A stretch of DNA of 64,000 nt from Vibrio sinaloensis. Its GTDB lineage: Bacteria; Pseudomonadota; Gammaproteobacteria; Enterobacterales; Vibrionaceae. The notes beneath the pieces are model-generated. The model was not told where the DNA came from. It worked only from the letters and a program-made list of their open reading frames with translations, and searched no databases. Below are positions 35,890 through 45,428 of this stretch, in pieces. The stretch is taken from NCBI RefSeq assembly GCF_000808535.1, contig NZ_JWLV01000001.1, positions 372,001 to 436,000 of the forward strand, in the 5' to 3' direction. The stretch's first letter is position 1. Every line of letters starts with the position of its first letter. Both the position numbers and the translations under genes were made by a program.

Positions 35890-37947
35890 TTAGCATTGAT
35901 GGCCGTCACACGAATCCATCAGTTCGCACACCTCTTCTAACGGCATCGGTTTGTAAAAGTAGTAACCTTGAATCAAAGAAATACCTTGCTGAGTCACGAA
36001 GTCTAACTCTTGCTCTGTTTCGACGCCTTCAACAACCGTTTTTGCCCCCGTTGCTCGAACCAACTCTGTGGTTAAGCGAAACAGCTCTCGGCCTTTCTCC
36101 TGCGTCAAGTTCACAACCAAAGATCGGTCAATCTTGACCTTATCAAACTCGTACTTACACAGATAACCGATCGACGAATACCCCGAGCCAAAATCGTCAA
36201 GCGCGATTTGAATACCAAGCTCACGAAGTGATTTCAACACACTACTCGTCGCTAACTCATCTTGAATCAGTAGCTCTTCGGTGATTTCAAACTCCACCTG
36301 AGTAAAATCAACATCGCTCTGTTCGATAAGTTTACTCACACTCGCAGCAAATCCGTTGACTAAAAACGTTTCAGGAGAAACGTTAATTGATACTTTAAAG
36401 TTAGGGTTACTCGCAAGATCTCGCACTTCATAGAGCGCTTGCTTGATCACCCACAAATCCAGTTCAGATGTCAGCCCCAACTTGTTAAAGTAAGACAAAA
36501 AGGTCGGCGGAGTAATCACTCCATCGTGACTACGGTGCCTTACCAAGACTTCCATCGAGCAAACACACGAGTTTTTAATGTCGTACTGAGGTTGATAGTA
36601 AAGTACAAAATCGCCATTTTGCTGCAAGTCTCTGATTGCCTTTTGCGCCACAAGATTACTGCTGACGTGCGGGAACAAGCCATTTACACTGCGCCCGCTT
36701 CCGACCTCCTCGTAGTTGAAAAAGTCATCACAAGTCTCTTTCGAAAACAACCTGTTTGAGCCAGCCACTTGATCCATCTGCTTAAAGAACGGCAAGTAGA
36801 TTGCCATACCAATCACTATGATCGCGACTTGAAGAATGCTCGCGGCAATATCGCCACTTGTCGCAAGATACCCACTCAACAGTGGAGGCGTCATCCAACT
36901 GATAAATTCAGAAACCGGTGCCACCCAACCCATCGAAATCGCAAAGTAAGCGAGCAAGATTCCCGTGATCGGCGCGAGCATGAATGGAACAAGCAGCACC
37001 GGGTTAAAGATGACGGGCAAGCCGAACAGTACAGGTTCATTAATGTTAAACACACTCAAAACCAGTGCTGCCAAAGCCAGTGCGCGATACCCTCTATTTT
37101 TGGCAAAGAACAACATGCAAAATACCAAACTGAGCGTATTGCCCGCCCCGCCGATACCCGCGTAAATGTCGTAAAAGTTACTGGTGAGAATGGGCAACGG
37201 CGTACCAAACTGCGCATTCATCTCAAAACTTGATTGAGTAAGTGCATACAGCTCAGATTTGTATGGCGAGAAAATAATGTGCCCATTGATGCCAATCGAC
37301 CAGAACAGATTCCTTAGGAACTCATACCAAATCGCGTCAAACAACGAGTGTGTATCTAGAGTTGGCAACAAGCTTTGGATATACGAGTTGGTTTCTAGCC
37401 AGTAGCCAACCGCATAGCCCGCGCAAACATACAAGGTGACCAGCAACAATGTGCCCAATACAAGGTTGAGTGACTGATCGACAACATTTGGCAACTCCGA
37501 ACGGATGATCCAATTCTTAGAGATTAATCCCCTCACGCTAAACGCTATTAATGCAGGAGTGATGATCGCCAAAGGATAGTTGGATGGCAGCACAGAGCCC
37601 GCATGCAGCAATCCCCACTCGTTACACAAGATGATGTAAATAAGCAAAGACGGAGTAATGACGGTGGTGCGGGACAGACGATGGAGACGCGCCAAAAAGT
37701 CTGAAAAATAGACAAGCAGCAAGATCGGAAACATTTTCCAAACTAAGGTGCTCACAAACAGAACATGGCTGCCGATTTTTTCAAACCCGATGACGTTTAA
37801 CCCATTGCCAATCAACATACTGAATGCAGAAAGCAAGGAGACTGGCAGCAACATTACAAATACATTACACAAGCCATTTAAGTACGCGTTTTCTGATACT
37901 CGCACGAAAAACGCATACATGGGCTTGTTATCAAACAGGAACTTCAT
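35890..37947 (-). CDS. PTS EIIC-like membrane domain fused to a c-di-GMP phosphodiesterase (EAL)
   Basis: A 685-aa inner-membrane protein. Residues 1-420 form about ten hydrophobic helices resembling the lactose/cellobiose-family PTS EIIC (SIGINGHIIFSPYKSEL, GAGNTLSLVFCMLFFAKNR, NEPVLFGLPVIFNPVLLVPF). Residues 430-680 form an EAL domain: YYQPQYDIKNSCVCSMEVLVRHR (the EAL motif reads EVL), VSINVSPETF, FEITEELL, IALDDFGSGYSS, KVKIDRSLV, EGVETEQEL and QGYYFYKPMPLEE. The catalytic set looks intact, so it probably hydrolyses c-di-GMP. No EIIB or EIIA is fused or adjacent, so the EIIC part may act as a sugar-sensing domain rather than a transporter. The substrate is unknown. Confidence 0.9.
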   Translation of the reverse strand: MKFLFDNKPMYAFFVRVSENAYLNGLCNVFVMLLPVSLLSAFSMLIGNGLNVIGFEKIGSHVLFVSTLVWKMFPILLLVYFSDFLARLHRLSRTTVITPSLLIYIILCNEWGLLHAGSVLPSNYPLAIITPALIAFSVRGLISKNWIIRSELPNVVDQSLNLVLGTLLLVTLYVCAGYAVGYWLETNSYIQSLLPTLDTHSLFDAIWYEFLRNLFWSIGINGHIIFSPYKSELYALTQSSFEMNAQFGTPLPILTSNFYDIYAGIGGAGNTLSLVFCMLFFAKNRGYRALALAALVLSVFNINEPVLFGLPVIFNPVLLVPFMLAPITGILLAYFAISMGWVAPVSEFISWMTPPLLSGYLATSGDIAASILQVAIIVIGMAIYLPFFKQMDQVAGSNRLFSKETCDDFFNYEEVGSGRSVNGLFPHVSSNLVAQKAIRDLQQNGDFVLYYQPQYDIKNSCVCSMEVLVRHRSHDGVITPPTFLSYFNKLGLTSELDLWVIKQALYEVRDLASNPNFKVSINVSPETFLVNGFAASVSKLIEQSDVDFTQVEFEITEELLIQDELATSSVLKSLRELGIQIALDDFGSGYSSIGYLCKYEFDKVKIDRSLVVNLTQEKGRELFRLTTELVRATGAKTVVEGVETEQELDFVTQQGISLIQGYYFYKPMPLEEVCELMDSCDGHQC

Positions 37948-38250
37948 TGACTAAGCCTAAGGTCAAATCACAGTTTACGACATGCTCCCGTCTATGAGTT
38001 ACCCTACCAAATCGGTCTAACTGCCCATTTTGATAGCTCACCCACGGGTGCGTTTCTGCCCTCTAATCAAGAGCAAGGCTTATATAAGTAGCGAGTCCTT
38101 AATTGTAATTATTCCTGAGCACTGCACGAAGTGAGCGCTGCGCAAATATCAGATATAAGCAACCAGGCGCACCATACTCGTTTTCAATCATCAGATCGAA
38201 TCATAGTTTCTATCGTAACAACAAAACTCACCTTTGCTGAATCGATATAG
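37948..38250. other. Intergenic region, no gene seen
   Basis: 303 bp between the EIIC-EAL start and the end of the GFA gene, both on the minus strand. It should hold the EIIC-EAL promoter and the 3' end of the GFA transcript. No strong hairpin, repeat or short gene was recognised. Confidence 0.5.
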
Positions 38251-38646
38251 CTAGCGGTCAGCGGGATGATTAACCCCATCGTGAGTGACGACGTCACCAA
38301 TATCGAACGGGTTAACACCCTCAAGGCACCCTAGGTTATAACCGAACTCATCGGGTGCCGAGCGTCTTTGATGATGGGTGTAAATACCGCAGTGTTTACA
38401 GAAGTAATGCTTAGCAGTATGAGTGTTGAATTGATAAAGCTGAAGCGCCTCTTCTCCTTTGAGAATTTTGATGCCGTCGAGCTTAACCGACGCAACAATA
38501 GCCCCTCGACGTCGGCACATAGAGCAATCACAACGCCTTGGTTTCTCGACACCATTAGGCAATGTCAGCTCAAGCTCCACACTGCCACAATGACATGTGA
38601 GCAAATGCTTCTCTTTGATTTCCGTTGGACCAATTTTCTTGAACAT
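38251..38646 (-). CDS. GFA-family (Gfa-like/CENP-V) zinc protein
   Basis: A 131-aa protein with the GFA fold zinc-binding cysteines in order: CHCGSVELEL, CDCSMCRRRGAIVASV and HYFCKHCGIYTHHQRR. The family includes proteins described as glutathione-dependent formaldehyde-activating enzymes and S-(hydroxymethyl)glutathione synthases, but most members are uncharacterised. AAGGAGAACAAGG lies right before the ATG. It is 24 nt downstream of the MscS gene on the same strand and probably cotranscribed with it. Confidence 0.88.
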   Translation of the reverse strand: MFKKIGPTEIKEKHLLTCHCGSVELELTLPNGVEKPRRCDCSMCRRRGAIVASVKLDGIKILKGEEALQLYQFNTHTAKHYFCKHCGIYTHHQRRSAPDEFGYNLGCLEGVNPFDIGDVVTHDGVNHPADR

Positions 38647-38670
38647 CCTTGTTCTCCTTAGCCAGTCTTA

Positions 38671-39519
38671 TTATTCGTCGGTTTCTTTGGGAAACCTTTC
38701 TTCATAAAGCGCCATAAAATCAGCACGAATGTCCTGCTCTAGATGGGTCGCTTTATCGGTTGGACAAAACAGCATGAAATGCACAATCTGCTCACCCGTT
38801 GCTCCACTAGTAATGTGGATATGTGGCTCAGAGCCAGGCAAGTCAACGCCTGCATGCTTTTCGATCACCGTGTTGTACCTTTTCGCTACGTCGCTGAAAT
38901 AGCTGATGTGCCCGTCGATTTTCTCCATGATGTCAGGAATCATTGGGTATAGATTGACAAAAGACGGCACAATAATTGAGAAATCATGGTAGACATAACG
39001 CTTCATGAAATTGAGATTTTTAACTGGGTAGGTGAAGAACATGCTGTTTGGCAGCGTTGCCGTTTTGCCGGTGTAATGGTAGTGACCGTGATATAAGTCG
39101 ATTTCTTGGATAACCGTCGCCATCATATTATGCTCAATGACTTCACCACATATTTTCCCCACCTCAATCCAGTCGCCAATTCGGAATGAACGAGAGCTGG
39201 CTCTTTGAATCGAGCCCGTAAAACAGAGAATGATCTCTTTCGATGCGACAACAATAGCAACAGCAATGGCCGTCACCGATAAGGCAAATTCATTAATCTC
39301 AGATTGCCAAAGGACAAATAACAGTAAAACGGTGAGGACAAACGAGCCATTCTTGGTTCTCGACATCCAATGACGCTGCTTTTCAGAAACAAAAGCGACA
39401 TCGCCTCTGATTTTCCATAATATGGTTCGGCGAACCAATACTACCAACACCACAATCAGTGCGGTAAAGACCAATTTATGAGTGAGAAGAAAATCAATAA
39501 CGACCTGTACTTTCTCCAT
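38671..39519 (-). CDS. Small mechanosensitive channel, MscS family
   Basis: A 282-aa membrane protein. An N-terminal helix (LVFTALIVVLVVLVRRTIL) and two further segments precede the pore-lining helix region, with the beta domain marked by FRIGDWIEVGKICGEVIEHNMMATVIQEID and TLPNSMFFTYPVKNLN. The C-terminal alpha/beta vestibule follows. It would open in hypo-osmotic shock or act as a small-ion conduit. The Shine-Dalgarno is GAGGGAG. The next gene downstream is the GFA gene. Confidence 0.88.
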   Translation of the reverse strand: MEKVQVVIDFLLTHKLVFTALIVVLVVLVRRTILWKIRGDVAFVSEKQRHWMSRTKNGSFVLTVLLLFVLWQSEINEFALSVTAIAVAIVVASKEIILCFTGSIQRASSRSFRIGDWIEVGKICGEVIEHNMMATVIQEIDLYHGHYHYTGKTATLPNSMFFTYPVKNLNFMKRYVYHDFSIIVPSFVNLYPMIPDIMEKIDGHISYFSDVAKRYNTVIEKHAGVDLPGSEPHIHITSGATGEQIVHFMLFCPTDKATHLEQDIRADFMALYEERFPKETDE

Positions 39520-39542
39520 ACTCGCTCCCTCTCTAATTATGA

Positions 39543-39567
39543 TTAAAGGGGCACATAGCCCCTTTAA
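39543..39567 (-). terminator. Terminator-like hairpin
   Basis: Perfect 10-bp stem ttaaaggggc (39543-39552) and gcccctttaa (39558-39567) with a 5-nt loop, upstream of mscS and just after a 46-codon coding remnant on the minus strand. Confidence 0.6.
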
Positions 39568-39568
39568 A

Positions 39569-39709
39569 TTATTCGTATTTCAGAAAGGTAACTTCCCACA
39601 CATCACCACTCGGGTCTAGTGCAATATGCCAATATTGTCGAATGGTTGGCGCACTTTCACTCCCAATGATGTACTCGGTAGTGTCTAACAAGCCAAACGG
39701 AATAGCGGC
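39569..39709 (-). pseudogene. Possible 3' remnant of a protein gene
   Basis: Between the DM13 gene stop and the hairpin at 39543-39567, the minus strand carries a 46-codon open frame with no ATG or GTG start. It ends QYWHIALDPSGDVWEVTFLKYE before TAA. The composition looks like a genuine protein C-terminus, and the hairpin begins directly after the stop. I read it as the leftover tail of a deleted gene, or a small gene with an unusual start; the family is not recognised. Confidence 0.3.
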
Positions 39710-39713
39710 TTAA

Positions 39714-40202
39714 TCATTTATAGCGGGCAGAGGTAATAAACTGACCAAACGTTTCACACCACACAATAACCGTGTTGTAGTTGGCCGTTTCTACACTTTC
39801 AGGGATCGGTAACGAAAAACGATCGAAGGTTTTAACATCGCCAATTTGCACCATGGTGGATTTGTTTTGCAAGAAAGCCTGTTCTGTTTCAATGAACAGT
39901 GGCGAAAGGTAGAGCTTGTAATCAGGGCCAGGGGCAAGTTTGCCAACAAAACCAATATGGTCATCACTGATGGAGACGGATCCTTCTCCCCAATGCAAAA
40001 AATCGCTGTCTTGTCTGTCGCGTTGAAACGTTCCAGTGTACAACGCGTTGTTCGTTACGCTTTGTACTTCGTGCATCGCGGGGGACTGAGGTTGGGTAAG
40101 GATAGGCAGCGCGTAAATACCAAGAGCAAAGCCTATCCCACCAACAAGTAGGTGGCTGGCAACAAGTAAGATCCGTTTCATCATTATCGTGTTCATTTCC
40201 AA
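39714..40202 (-). CDS. DM13-domain exported protein
   Basis: A 162-aa protein with an N-terminal signal or anchor (ILLVASHLLVGGIGFALGIYALP) followed by a DM13 domain: GTFQRDRQDSDFLHWGEGSVSISDDHIGFVGKLAPGPDYKLYLSP and the end NTVIVWCETFGQFITSARYK. DM13 domains are predicted to take part in electron transfer or redox reactions via a conserved cysteine, here in VWCETFG. Several ATGs are possible (40202, 40196, 40187, 40184); only the start choice is uncertain. Probably periplasmic. No redox partner lies beside it. Confidence 0.82.
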   Translation of the reverse strand: MEMNTIMMKRILLVASHLLVGGIGFALGIYALPILTQPQSPAMHEVQSVTNNALYTGTFQRDRQDSDFLHWGEGSVSISDDHIGFVGKLAPGPDYKLYLSPLFIETEQAFLQNKSTMVQIGDVKTFDRFSLPIPESVETANYNTVIVWCETFGQFITSARYK

Positions 40203-40259
40203 TGGGCCTAAATTTAATGTACACGATAATCAACAAGATATCAGTGTTGCACCAAGTAA

Positions 40260-41489
40260 TTATTGATAGCGCAACGCGGTTTTCTCTGCCAATGTGACAA
40301 TGACTTGCACCGCTTGCTCCATCCCTTCAATACTGATGAATTCATGAATGCCGTGGAAGTTGTACCCGCCGGTGAAAATATTCGGGCATGGTAGCCCCAT
40401 AAATGAAAGTCGAGCGCCGTCGGTGCCGCCACGAATAGGTTTAATTTGAGGCTGAATATCACAGGCAATCATCGCCTCTTTAGCGAGCTCAATAATGTGC
40501 GGATGAGGCTCAACCATCTCCTTCATGTTGAAGTAACTGTCAGTAAGTCGAAGTTCCACACGTCCTTTTTCTAACTTTTCGTTAAGTTCTGCGACCTTTT
40601 GCTCCATGAACTTCTTGCGCTTTTCTAAGCCGTCTCGCTCAAAATCACGAATGATGTAACCCAGTTCACTGCGAGCAACGGACATTTCCGCAGATTTTAG
40701 GTGATAAAAGCCCTCGTATCCTTGGGTTGTTTCTGGAGTTTCATCGGCTGGCATCATAAGTTGAAACTGAGCCGCGATATTCATAGCGTTGACCATTTTA
40801 TCTTTCGCGGTTCCAGGGTGAACATTGGTGCCATAGCAGATCACATCCGCGCTGGTCGCATTGAAGTTTTCAAACTCCAACTCACCAACAGGTCCACCAT
40901 CAATGGTATAAGCCCACTGCGCACCAAACTTTTCAACATCAAACAGGTTAGCGCCGCGTCCAATTTCTTCATCTGGAGTGAAACCGATGCAAATGTCACC
41001 GTGAGGAATGTCAGGATGAGCGATCAATTCGGCGATCGCAGAGATGATTTCCGCGATACCCGCTTTGTTGTCTGCGCCCAGTAGCGTCGAACCATCTGTC
41101 GTGATCAAATTGTGCCCATGTAACTTGTGCAGTTCTGGATACTGAATCGGTGAGAGCACCTCATCGCCCTTCCCTAGCGCGATATCTCCCCCTTGATAAT
41201 CTTCGATAAACTGAGGATTCACATTCTCACCCGAAGCATCAGGGGCGGTATCCATATGAGCGACAAAGCCAATTGCAGGCACCTCGTAAGCTACATTACT
41301 GGGTAGTTTTGCCATTAGGTAGCCGTTTGAGTCGAGCGAAACATCCGCCAGACCTAACTCAATGAGCTCCTGCTTTAAGAACTCTGCAAACGTATATTGG
41401 CCTGGGCTGCTTGGGCATTCTAGATTATTCGGGTTCGATTGAGTGTTAAACGTGACGTAGCGTAAAAAGCGTTGAACAAGTTCATTCAT
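40260..41489 (-). CDS. pepT: Tripeptidase T (peptidase T)
   Basis: Cytoplasmic M20B zinc aminopeptidase removing the N-terminal residue from tripeptides. The ATG at 41489 gives 409 aa, the usual PepT length, and AGAGA lies upstream; the frame extends to 41537, but those 16 residues are not family-like. Metal-site motifs are [60 protein letters not shown] and, near the end, [18 protein letters not shown]. Monocistronic by context. Confidence 0.95.
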   Translation of the reverse strand: MNELVQRFLRYVTFNTQSNPNNLECPSSPGQYTFAEFLKQELIELGLADVSLDSNGYLMAKLPSNVAYEVPAIGFVAHMDTAPDASGENVNPQFIEDYQGGDIALGKGDEVLSPIQYPELHKLHGHNLITTDGSTLLGADNKAGIAEIISAIAELIAHPDIPHGDICIGFTPDEEIGRGANLFDVEKFGAQWAYTIDGGPVGELEFENFNATSADVICYGTNVHPGTAKDKMVNAMNIAAQFQLMMPADETPETTQGYEGFYHLKSAEMSVARSELGYIIRDFERDGLEKRKKFMEQKVAELNEKLEKGRVELRLTDSYFNMKEMVEPHPHIIELAKEAMIACDIQPQIKPIRGGTDGARLSFMGLPCPNIFTGGYNFHGIHEFISIEGMEQAVQVIVTLAEKTALRYQ

Positions 41490-41537
41490 AGCAATATCTC
41501 TAACTTTTATGGTTTTAGTTCGTAATCTGGCCCCCAT

Positions 41538-42375
41538 CCTACGCCTAATGTTTTAGAAGATTTTGCTATAAATCAGGTTTTAAGCGATCAGCAACCGTTA
41601 CGCAAAAGGGAATGCTTTAGGTTTTTCGTCACCACTCCATGAGATCTCTTATCCTTTTTTTGGTTCCACTGTGGTAGACATTCACATTTTGAACATAGAA
41701 AACTCGGCCAATAACCCTTATTCCTGCTAATACCTCAGTTGCTTGCACACTAAGTAATTGATAAAAAGACTAATGTAAGATTTACGAGAATCAGAACAGG
41801 GCACGCTAACTTTTTATAGTTAGCCAGCTTCTTAGCTAAGGTTTCCTCTTTTATATCAGGAAAGATGGGCTCAAACGTATGCTTGCCTCGGCCACTGACC
41901 GTTAACACTGGAACCCAGTCCTCCAACGATTAAGCGCTCCCATTCCTCGCTTTCTTGGTTTGCGTGTTAGCTTTTTGGAACCTTTTCAGAGTACGGATAC
42001 AGGGTTTCATCTGCTTCAATAATGCCCTCAAGATTTAAGGCGTTTAGCGTTGCTGGGAGTTCGAGAAAACGGTGTCGCCAGAGAAATGATTTTTTAAGTC
42101 AAGACCACAATCATATGCACTTACATGTAACACCTTACGATCAAGCATGCATTTCATGCAGTTAACTCTTTATTCAAGTTCACGAATTAATTGTGGGGCA
42201 GATCCAGCACCTCTCAAGAGTCAATCGAGCGGTACAGATTGATTGTCCGTGAGCTTACATTCGTTGTCTACTTTGAATATAACGACAATTCTAGGGAATA
42301 TCGCTAATAGATTACCAAATTACCTCATGGCATTTATTCAGGAGTCCGGCCAATGATTTGTTTTTATGGTATTTT
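41538..42375. other. 838-bp gap between pepT and batD with a transposase remnant
   Basis: There is no intact gene. The middle (about 41620-42180) is a decayed IS1595-type transposase, described separately. The right part (42181-42375) has no recognisable coding content; it probably holds one end of the former element and the 3' side of the bat operon. Terminal inverted repeats and target duplications could not be identified by eye. Confidence 0.6.
41620..42180 (-). pseudogene. Degenerate IS1595-family (ISSod11-like) transposase
   Basis: Minus-strand translation in shifting frames recovers consecutive transposase segments. VNCMKCMLDRKVLHVSAYDCG comes first; after a one-base shift in an A-run comes SFLWRHRFLELPATLNALNLE, running directly into GIIEADETLYPYSEK. 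Then come a stop, VPVLTVSGRGKHTFEPIFPD in another frame, and finally VQNVNVYHSGTKKRIRDLMEW with GVVTKNLKH. The EADE acidic motif after FxWRHRFL and the late NVNxYHS are hallmarks of the ISSod11 type. The zinc-finger N-terminus and a stretch before the late motif are missing. Several frameshifts, stops and a deletion mean it cannot be active. Confidence 0.75.
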
Positions 42376-43686
42376 TTACGTAGCACGCCTGTTTGCTTGC
42401 TTATCGAGTTGCGGCAAGGCCTTTGGTATCGCCCACTTAAGGCGTTTTGGCTTCAGCGCTTGTATCCCTTTCCAAAGCGCATTCATCAAGCTTGCGTCCT
42501 CCTGCCCCTCTTGTAGGCGCTGTGAACGCTTCTGCCAAACGTCAGTATTACTAGCTTTACTCATTTCAAGGCCACCCGTGTTACTTCTCAGCTGCTTATA
42601 CAAGCTTGCTCTAGCAGCGCCCCATCGATTCGCTTTCACTATTCGCCTGAACACTAACCATGGCGGCGTAGGACGAGAACGATAATAACGGTGAATGCTC
42701 AAGGCGGCGATAACGAGAACAAATAGCGTCACTGCGCTGCCAATCAACCAGCCAGAATAAGCTCTAACAAACGATTTAAATGTATGCTTGGCTTTGAAGG
42801 TCTTACCCTCAATCACCACCGTTTCCAGCGCTTTACTCTTGCTATTCCACCATTGGAACTTGTGTTCAGGCAAGGTGAACTCACCGCCTTGCTGGATCAC
42901 ATACACGCTTTCTTCGATGCGACTCGATTGGTAGTCGCCACGCGTTTGCGTATCATCTAAGCGGTTTGGTTGAGGGTAGGCTTGATAACTGGCGGTAGAA
43001 TCATTGGATAACAAGTCTGGAAGCAATACTGACAGGCTGTCTTGTGCATTGATCGTAATGGTGCGAGTAATCGCATCACCGACTTTCAGCTCATCGTTAG
43101 ACGCTGTCCATTTCTGATCCACATTCACCTTAGTCGCGGTAAACCATGCTGATTCATCACTGAGCAATCCAGAAGGCATAGACGCGTCGAACTTAATTGG
43201 CTGCGTATAAAGTGTACCAGCCACTTTCGAACCATCAGGCGCAGAGACTTGCACACCAACGGCGACCGGTGGAATCACGAACTGCCCTGAGGCTTGCGGA
43301 TACAAAGTTATTTCCCAACGCTGGCGAGACCACGTTTGCCCACCTTTACGCTCGGTATAGTTGGTTGCTAATTGGTTACGCTGCTTTGCAATCACGTTAG
43401 GGATTTCTACGCTGCCAATGCGTGTACCACCAGTGAACCAACGAGGCGTTGCGACTTCGATGTACAAGATCACCTGCTCATTCACACTGAACTTAGGGGC
43501 TTCCTTCGTATCGGCCCCTGCTCCCTGCTTGCCAACCCACGCTAATAACTCTACGTCATTGCTGCGCTGTAAGTCTTGAATATCTTGTGCGTTCGCCAAG
43601 CCAGTAAAAAACAAAGTAAACATCATCAAGATGGTGCTTAAACGCCCAACCACGGTGTCAGCGCCAAGTTTGATTGCATTCATCAT
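42376..43686 (-). CDS. batD: BatD-like protein, last gene of the Bat operon
   Basis: A 436-aa exported, membrane-anchored protein of the BatD/oxygen-tolerance family. The N-terminus is a signal sequence (ILMMFTLFFTGLANA), followed by beta-rich domains with VELLAWVGKQ, VNEQVILYIEV and QRWEITLYPQASGQFVIPPVAV. One TM helix near 325-345 (WLIGSAVTLFVLVIAALSIHRYY) leaves a basic cytoplasmic tail. It overlaps the BatB/C gene by 4 nt. Bat proteins were linked to aerotolerance in Bacteroides and to envelope stress in spirochaetes; the exact function is unsettled. Confidence 0.85.
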   Translation of the reverse strand: MMNAIKLGADTVVGRLSTILMMFTLFFTGLANAQDIQDLQRSNDVELLAWVGKQGAGADTKEAPKFSVNEQVILYIEVATPRWFTGGTRIGSVEIPNVIAKQRNQLATNYTERKGGQTWSRQRWEITLYPQASGQFVIPPVAVGVQVSAPDGSKVAGTLYTQPIKFDASMPSGLLSDESAWFTATKVNVDQKWTASNDELKVGDAITRTITINAQDSLSVLLPDLLSNDSTASYQAYPQPNRLDDTQTRGDYQSSRIEESVYVIQQGGEFTLPEHKFQWWNSKSKALETVVIEGKTFKAKHTFKSFVRAYSGWLIGSAVTLFVLVIAALSIHRYYRSRPTPPWLVFRRIVKANRWGAARASLYKQLRSNTGGLEMSKASNTDVWQKRSQRLQEGQEDASLMNALWKGIQALKPKRLKWAIPKALPQLDKQANRRAT

Positions 43687-45428
43687 TGTGCTTGCTCCTC
43701 TTCTTGTTGTGGTTGCGGTTTCGGATCCGTTGTCACGGGCTCACGCAGTTGAATTTGGAATTTAGCGCGCAAGAAGTACTTAGGATCGGCCTCTACGCGT
43801 TTTAACCACTTATCCGCCAATTCTTGGCTGCCAAGGATTTCGTTCGCATTGAGTTTCTCTTTCAGCATTAATTCAGCCGCGGTTTTTTCGTCCGCCCCAT
43901 CTGCCGTTTGCGGGTTGTCACCCAGTTCAAACGACTCTTCGGGTCCGTCTGTTGTCCCCGCTTGGCTTTCACTGGTGCGGTTTATCTCTTCGACAATGCC
44001 ACCAATGACTTTTAGGTTGTGCTCGACGTCTGGTCGCAATTGCTCACTCAAGATGTCTTTGTCTGCCAGTGTTTGCAACAAATTACGCGCGGCTAAGTAT
44101 TCACGTTGACGCGCCAACGCACTCGCAGCGTTGTACAAGCCATAGTCTTTTACCGCATCTGATGGATCGTTTTGCATCTCCAAGAAAGCGGTATGAGCCA
44201 GTTTGTATTCGCCTGCGTAATAATAAGCTGTCCCTTTACGCAACGGATCCGTAAAGTGCTTTGCTGCCTCAAGGTATTCGTTATTGTTGAACAAACGCTG
44301 TCCTTGCTGATTTGGCGTGAGCCATAAATCCCACCACCATTGAGACGCTTTATCCCGGGCGGTTACCTCTTGCACCACTTCGGGTTTATCCGCTTTGAGC
44401 GAGACCGTTTCCGCCATTGCTTTTGGCGTCATAAATAGGGACGTTGATACCATCGCCACCACACACCATTGCACTAGCCAGCCTTTGCGGAACCAAAGCA
44501 TCATAATGAGCGCAATTGGGAACAACAGTTGATAGCCCATGTCTTTCCAAGGCATTGATGATTCGCCATTGAGTTGCATGTTTCGCTCAACAAAACGATT
44601 CAGCTTCTCTATGTCGCTGTTGTCGACCGTCACTTCAACAAGGCGTCCACCTGTCGCGCTGGCAAGATTATTTAACGAGTCCAAATCGACCGGGTTGTTA
44701 GAAACAATATCCGAGTTACCCGCAGCCAAGATAAGCAATTGATAAGGCTTGTCTGCAAAGTAGTTTTTGTAAGCGGTAATGGTTGCCGGGTTCACGCCAT
44801 CTGTAACCAACAGAACCGTAGAACCCGGTTGGCCTTGTAATTGTTGGTCAATCAAAGGCAAAGCCGTTTCAGCAAGTTTACCTTCAACTGGCATGATTTC
44901 TGGTGTTATCGCCGCTAGAAACGGTTCGAATACTTTACTGTCCTGCGTAACAGGCATCGCGACATGAGCAGAACCCGCATACACAACCAACCCAGTGCTG
45001 CCACCTTTTCGTGCTGCCAATAGGTCACGGATCTTTTGCTTTGAGCGTTCCAAACGGCTTGGCGGAAGATCTTTTTGCAACATTGAATCGTTGGTATCTA
45101 ACACCACCAGCATGGAGGCTTTGTCTTCGCCAAACGGTGAAGCTTGGCGCTCCCAAGAAGGTCCGGCACAGATGATGCTGGCAATCGCTACTATCACCAT
45201 AAGTAGCTTGAGCGGCAGTTGTTTTCGCCAACCATAGTCGCCAATCGTTAAGGCTTTACGTAAATGCTCAGGAAGAATGTCTTTCCAGCTTGGTTTGGAT
45301 TCTTCTCGCCATCTTAACCAAAGCAAAAGAAACATTGGGATGAACGCCAATAGCCACATTGGACGAATGAAATGGAACTGTGTGACAAACTGTTCTAGCC
45401 CCATGCTAGAGAAAGGAGAATCAAACAT
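43683..45428 (-). CDS. batB: BatB/BatC fusion: VWA domain plus TPR
   Basis: A 581-aa membrane protein. Helices at the N-terminus (FIRPMWLLAFIPMFLLLW and LLMVIVAIASIICAG) precede a von Willebrand A domain with a MIDAS motif, VVLDTNDSM (a DxNxS form of the usual DxSxS), and LLVTDGVNPA. After another membrane segment (YQLLFPIALIMMLWF), the C-terminal periplasmic part carries TPR repeats (GQRLFNNNEYLEAAKHF; GTAYYYAGEYKLAHTAFLEM) and a Glu/Gln-rich tail. It therefore joins the functions of BatB and BatC. It overlaps batA by 8 nt and batD by 4 nt, so translation is probably coupled. Confidence 0.87.
   Translation of the reverse strand: MFDSPFSSMGLEQFVTQFHFIRPMWLLAFIPMFLLLWLRWREESKPSWKDILPEHLRKALTIGDYGWRKQLPLKLLMVIVAIASIICAGPSWERQASPFGEDKASMLVVLDTNDSMLQKDLPPSRLERSKQKIRDLLAARKGGSTGLVVYAGSAHVAMPVTQDSKVFEPFLAAITPEIMPVEGKLAETALPLIDQQLQGQPGSTVLLVTDGVNPATITAYKNYFADKPYQLLILAAGNSDIVSNNPVDLDSLNNLASATGGRLVEVTVDNSDIEKLNRFVERNMQLNGESSMPWKDMGYQLLFPIALIMMLWFRKGWLVQWCVVAMVSTSLFMTPKAMAETVSLKADKPEVVQEVTARDKASQWWWDLWLTPNQQGQRLFNNNEYLEAAKHFTDPLRKGTAYYYAGEYKLAHTAFLEMQNDPSDAVKDYGLYNAASALARQREYLAARNLLQTLADKDILSEQLRPDVEHNLKVIGGIVEEINRTSESQAGTTDGPEESFELGDNPQTADGADEKTAAELMLKEKLNANEILGSQELADKWLKRVEADPKYFLRAKFQIQLREPVTTDPKPQPQQEEEQAQ

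Noticed and set aside
36769..37233. 154-codon plus-strand open frame opposite the EIIC-EAL gene
   Set aside because: His/Arg/Gln-rich translation of antisense membrane-protein sequence; no start signal or family.
42181..42375. Terminal inverted repeat and target duplication of the IS1595-type remnant
   Set aside because: Looked for matching ends on both sides of the transposase remnant but could not identify a convincing pair.
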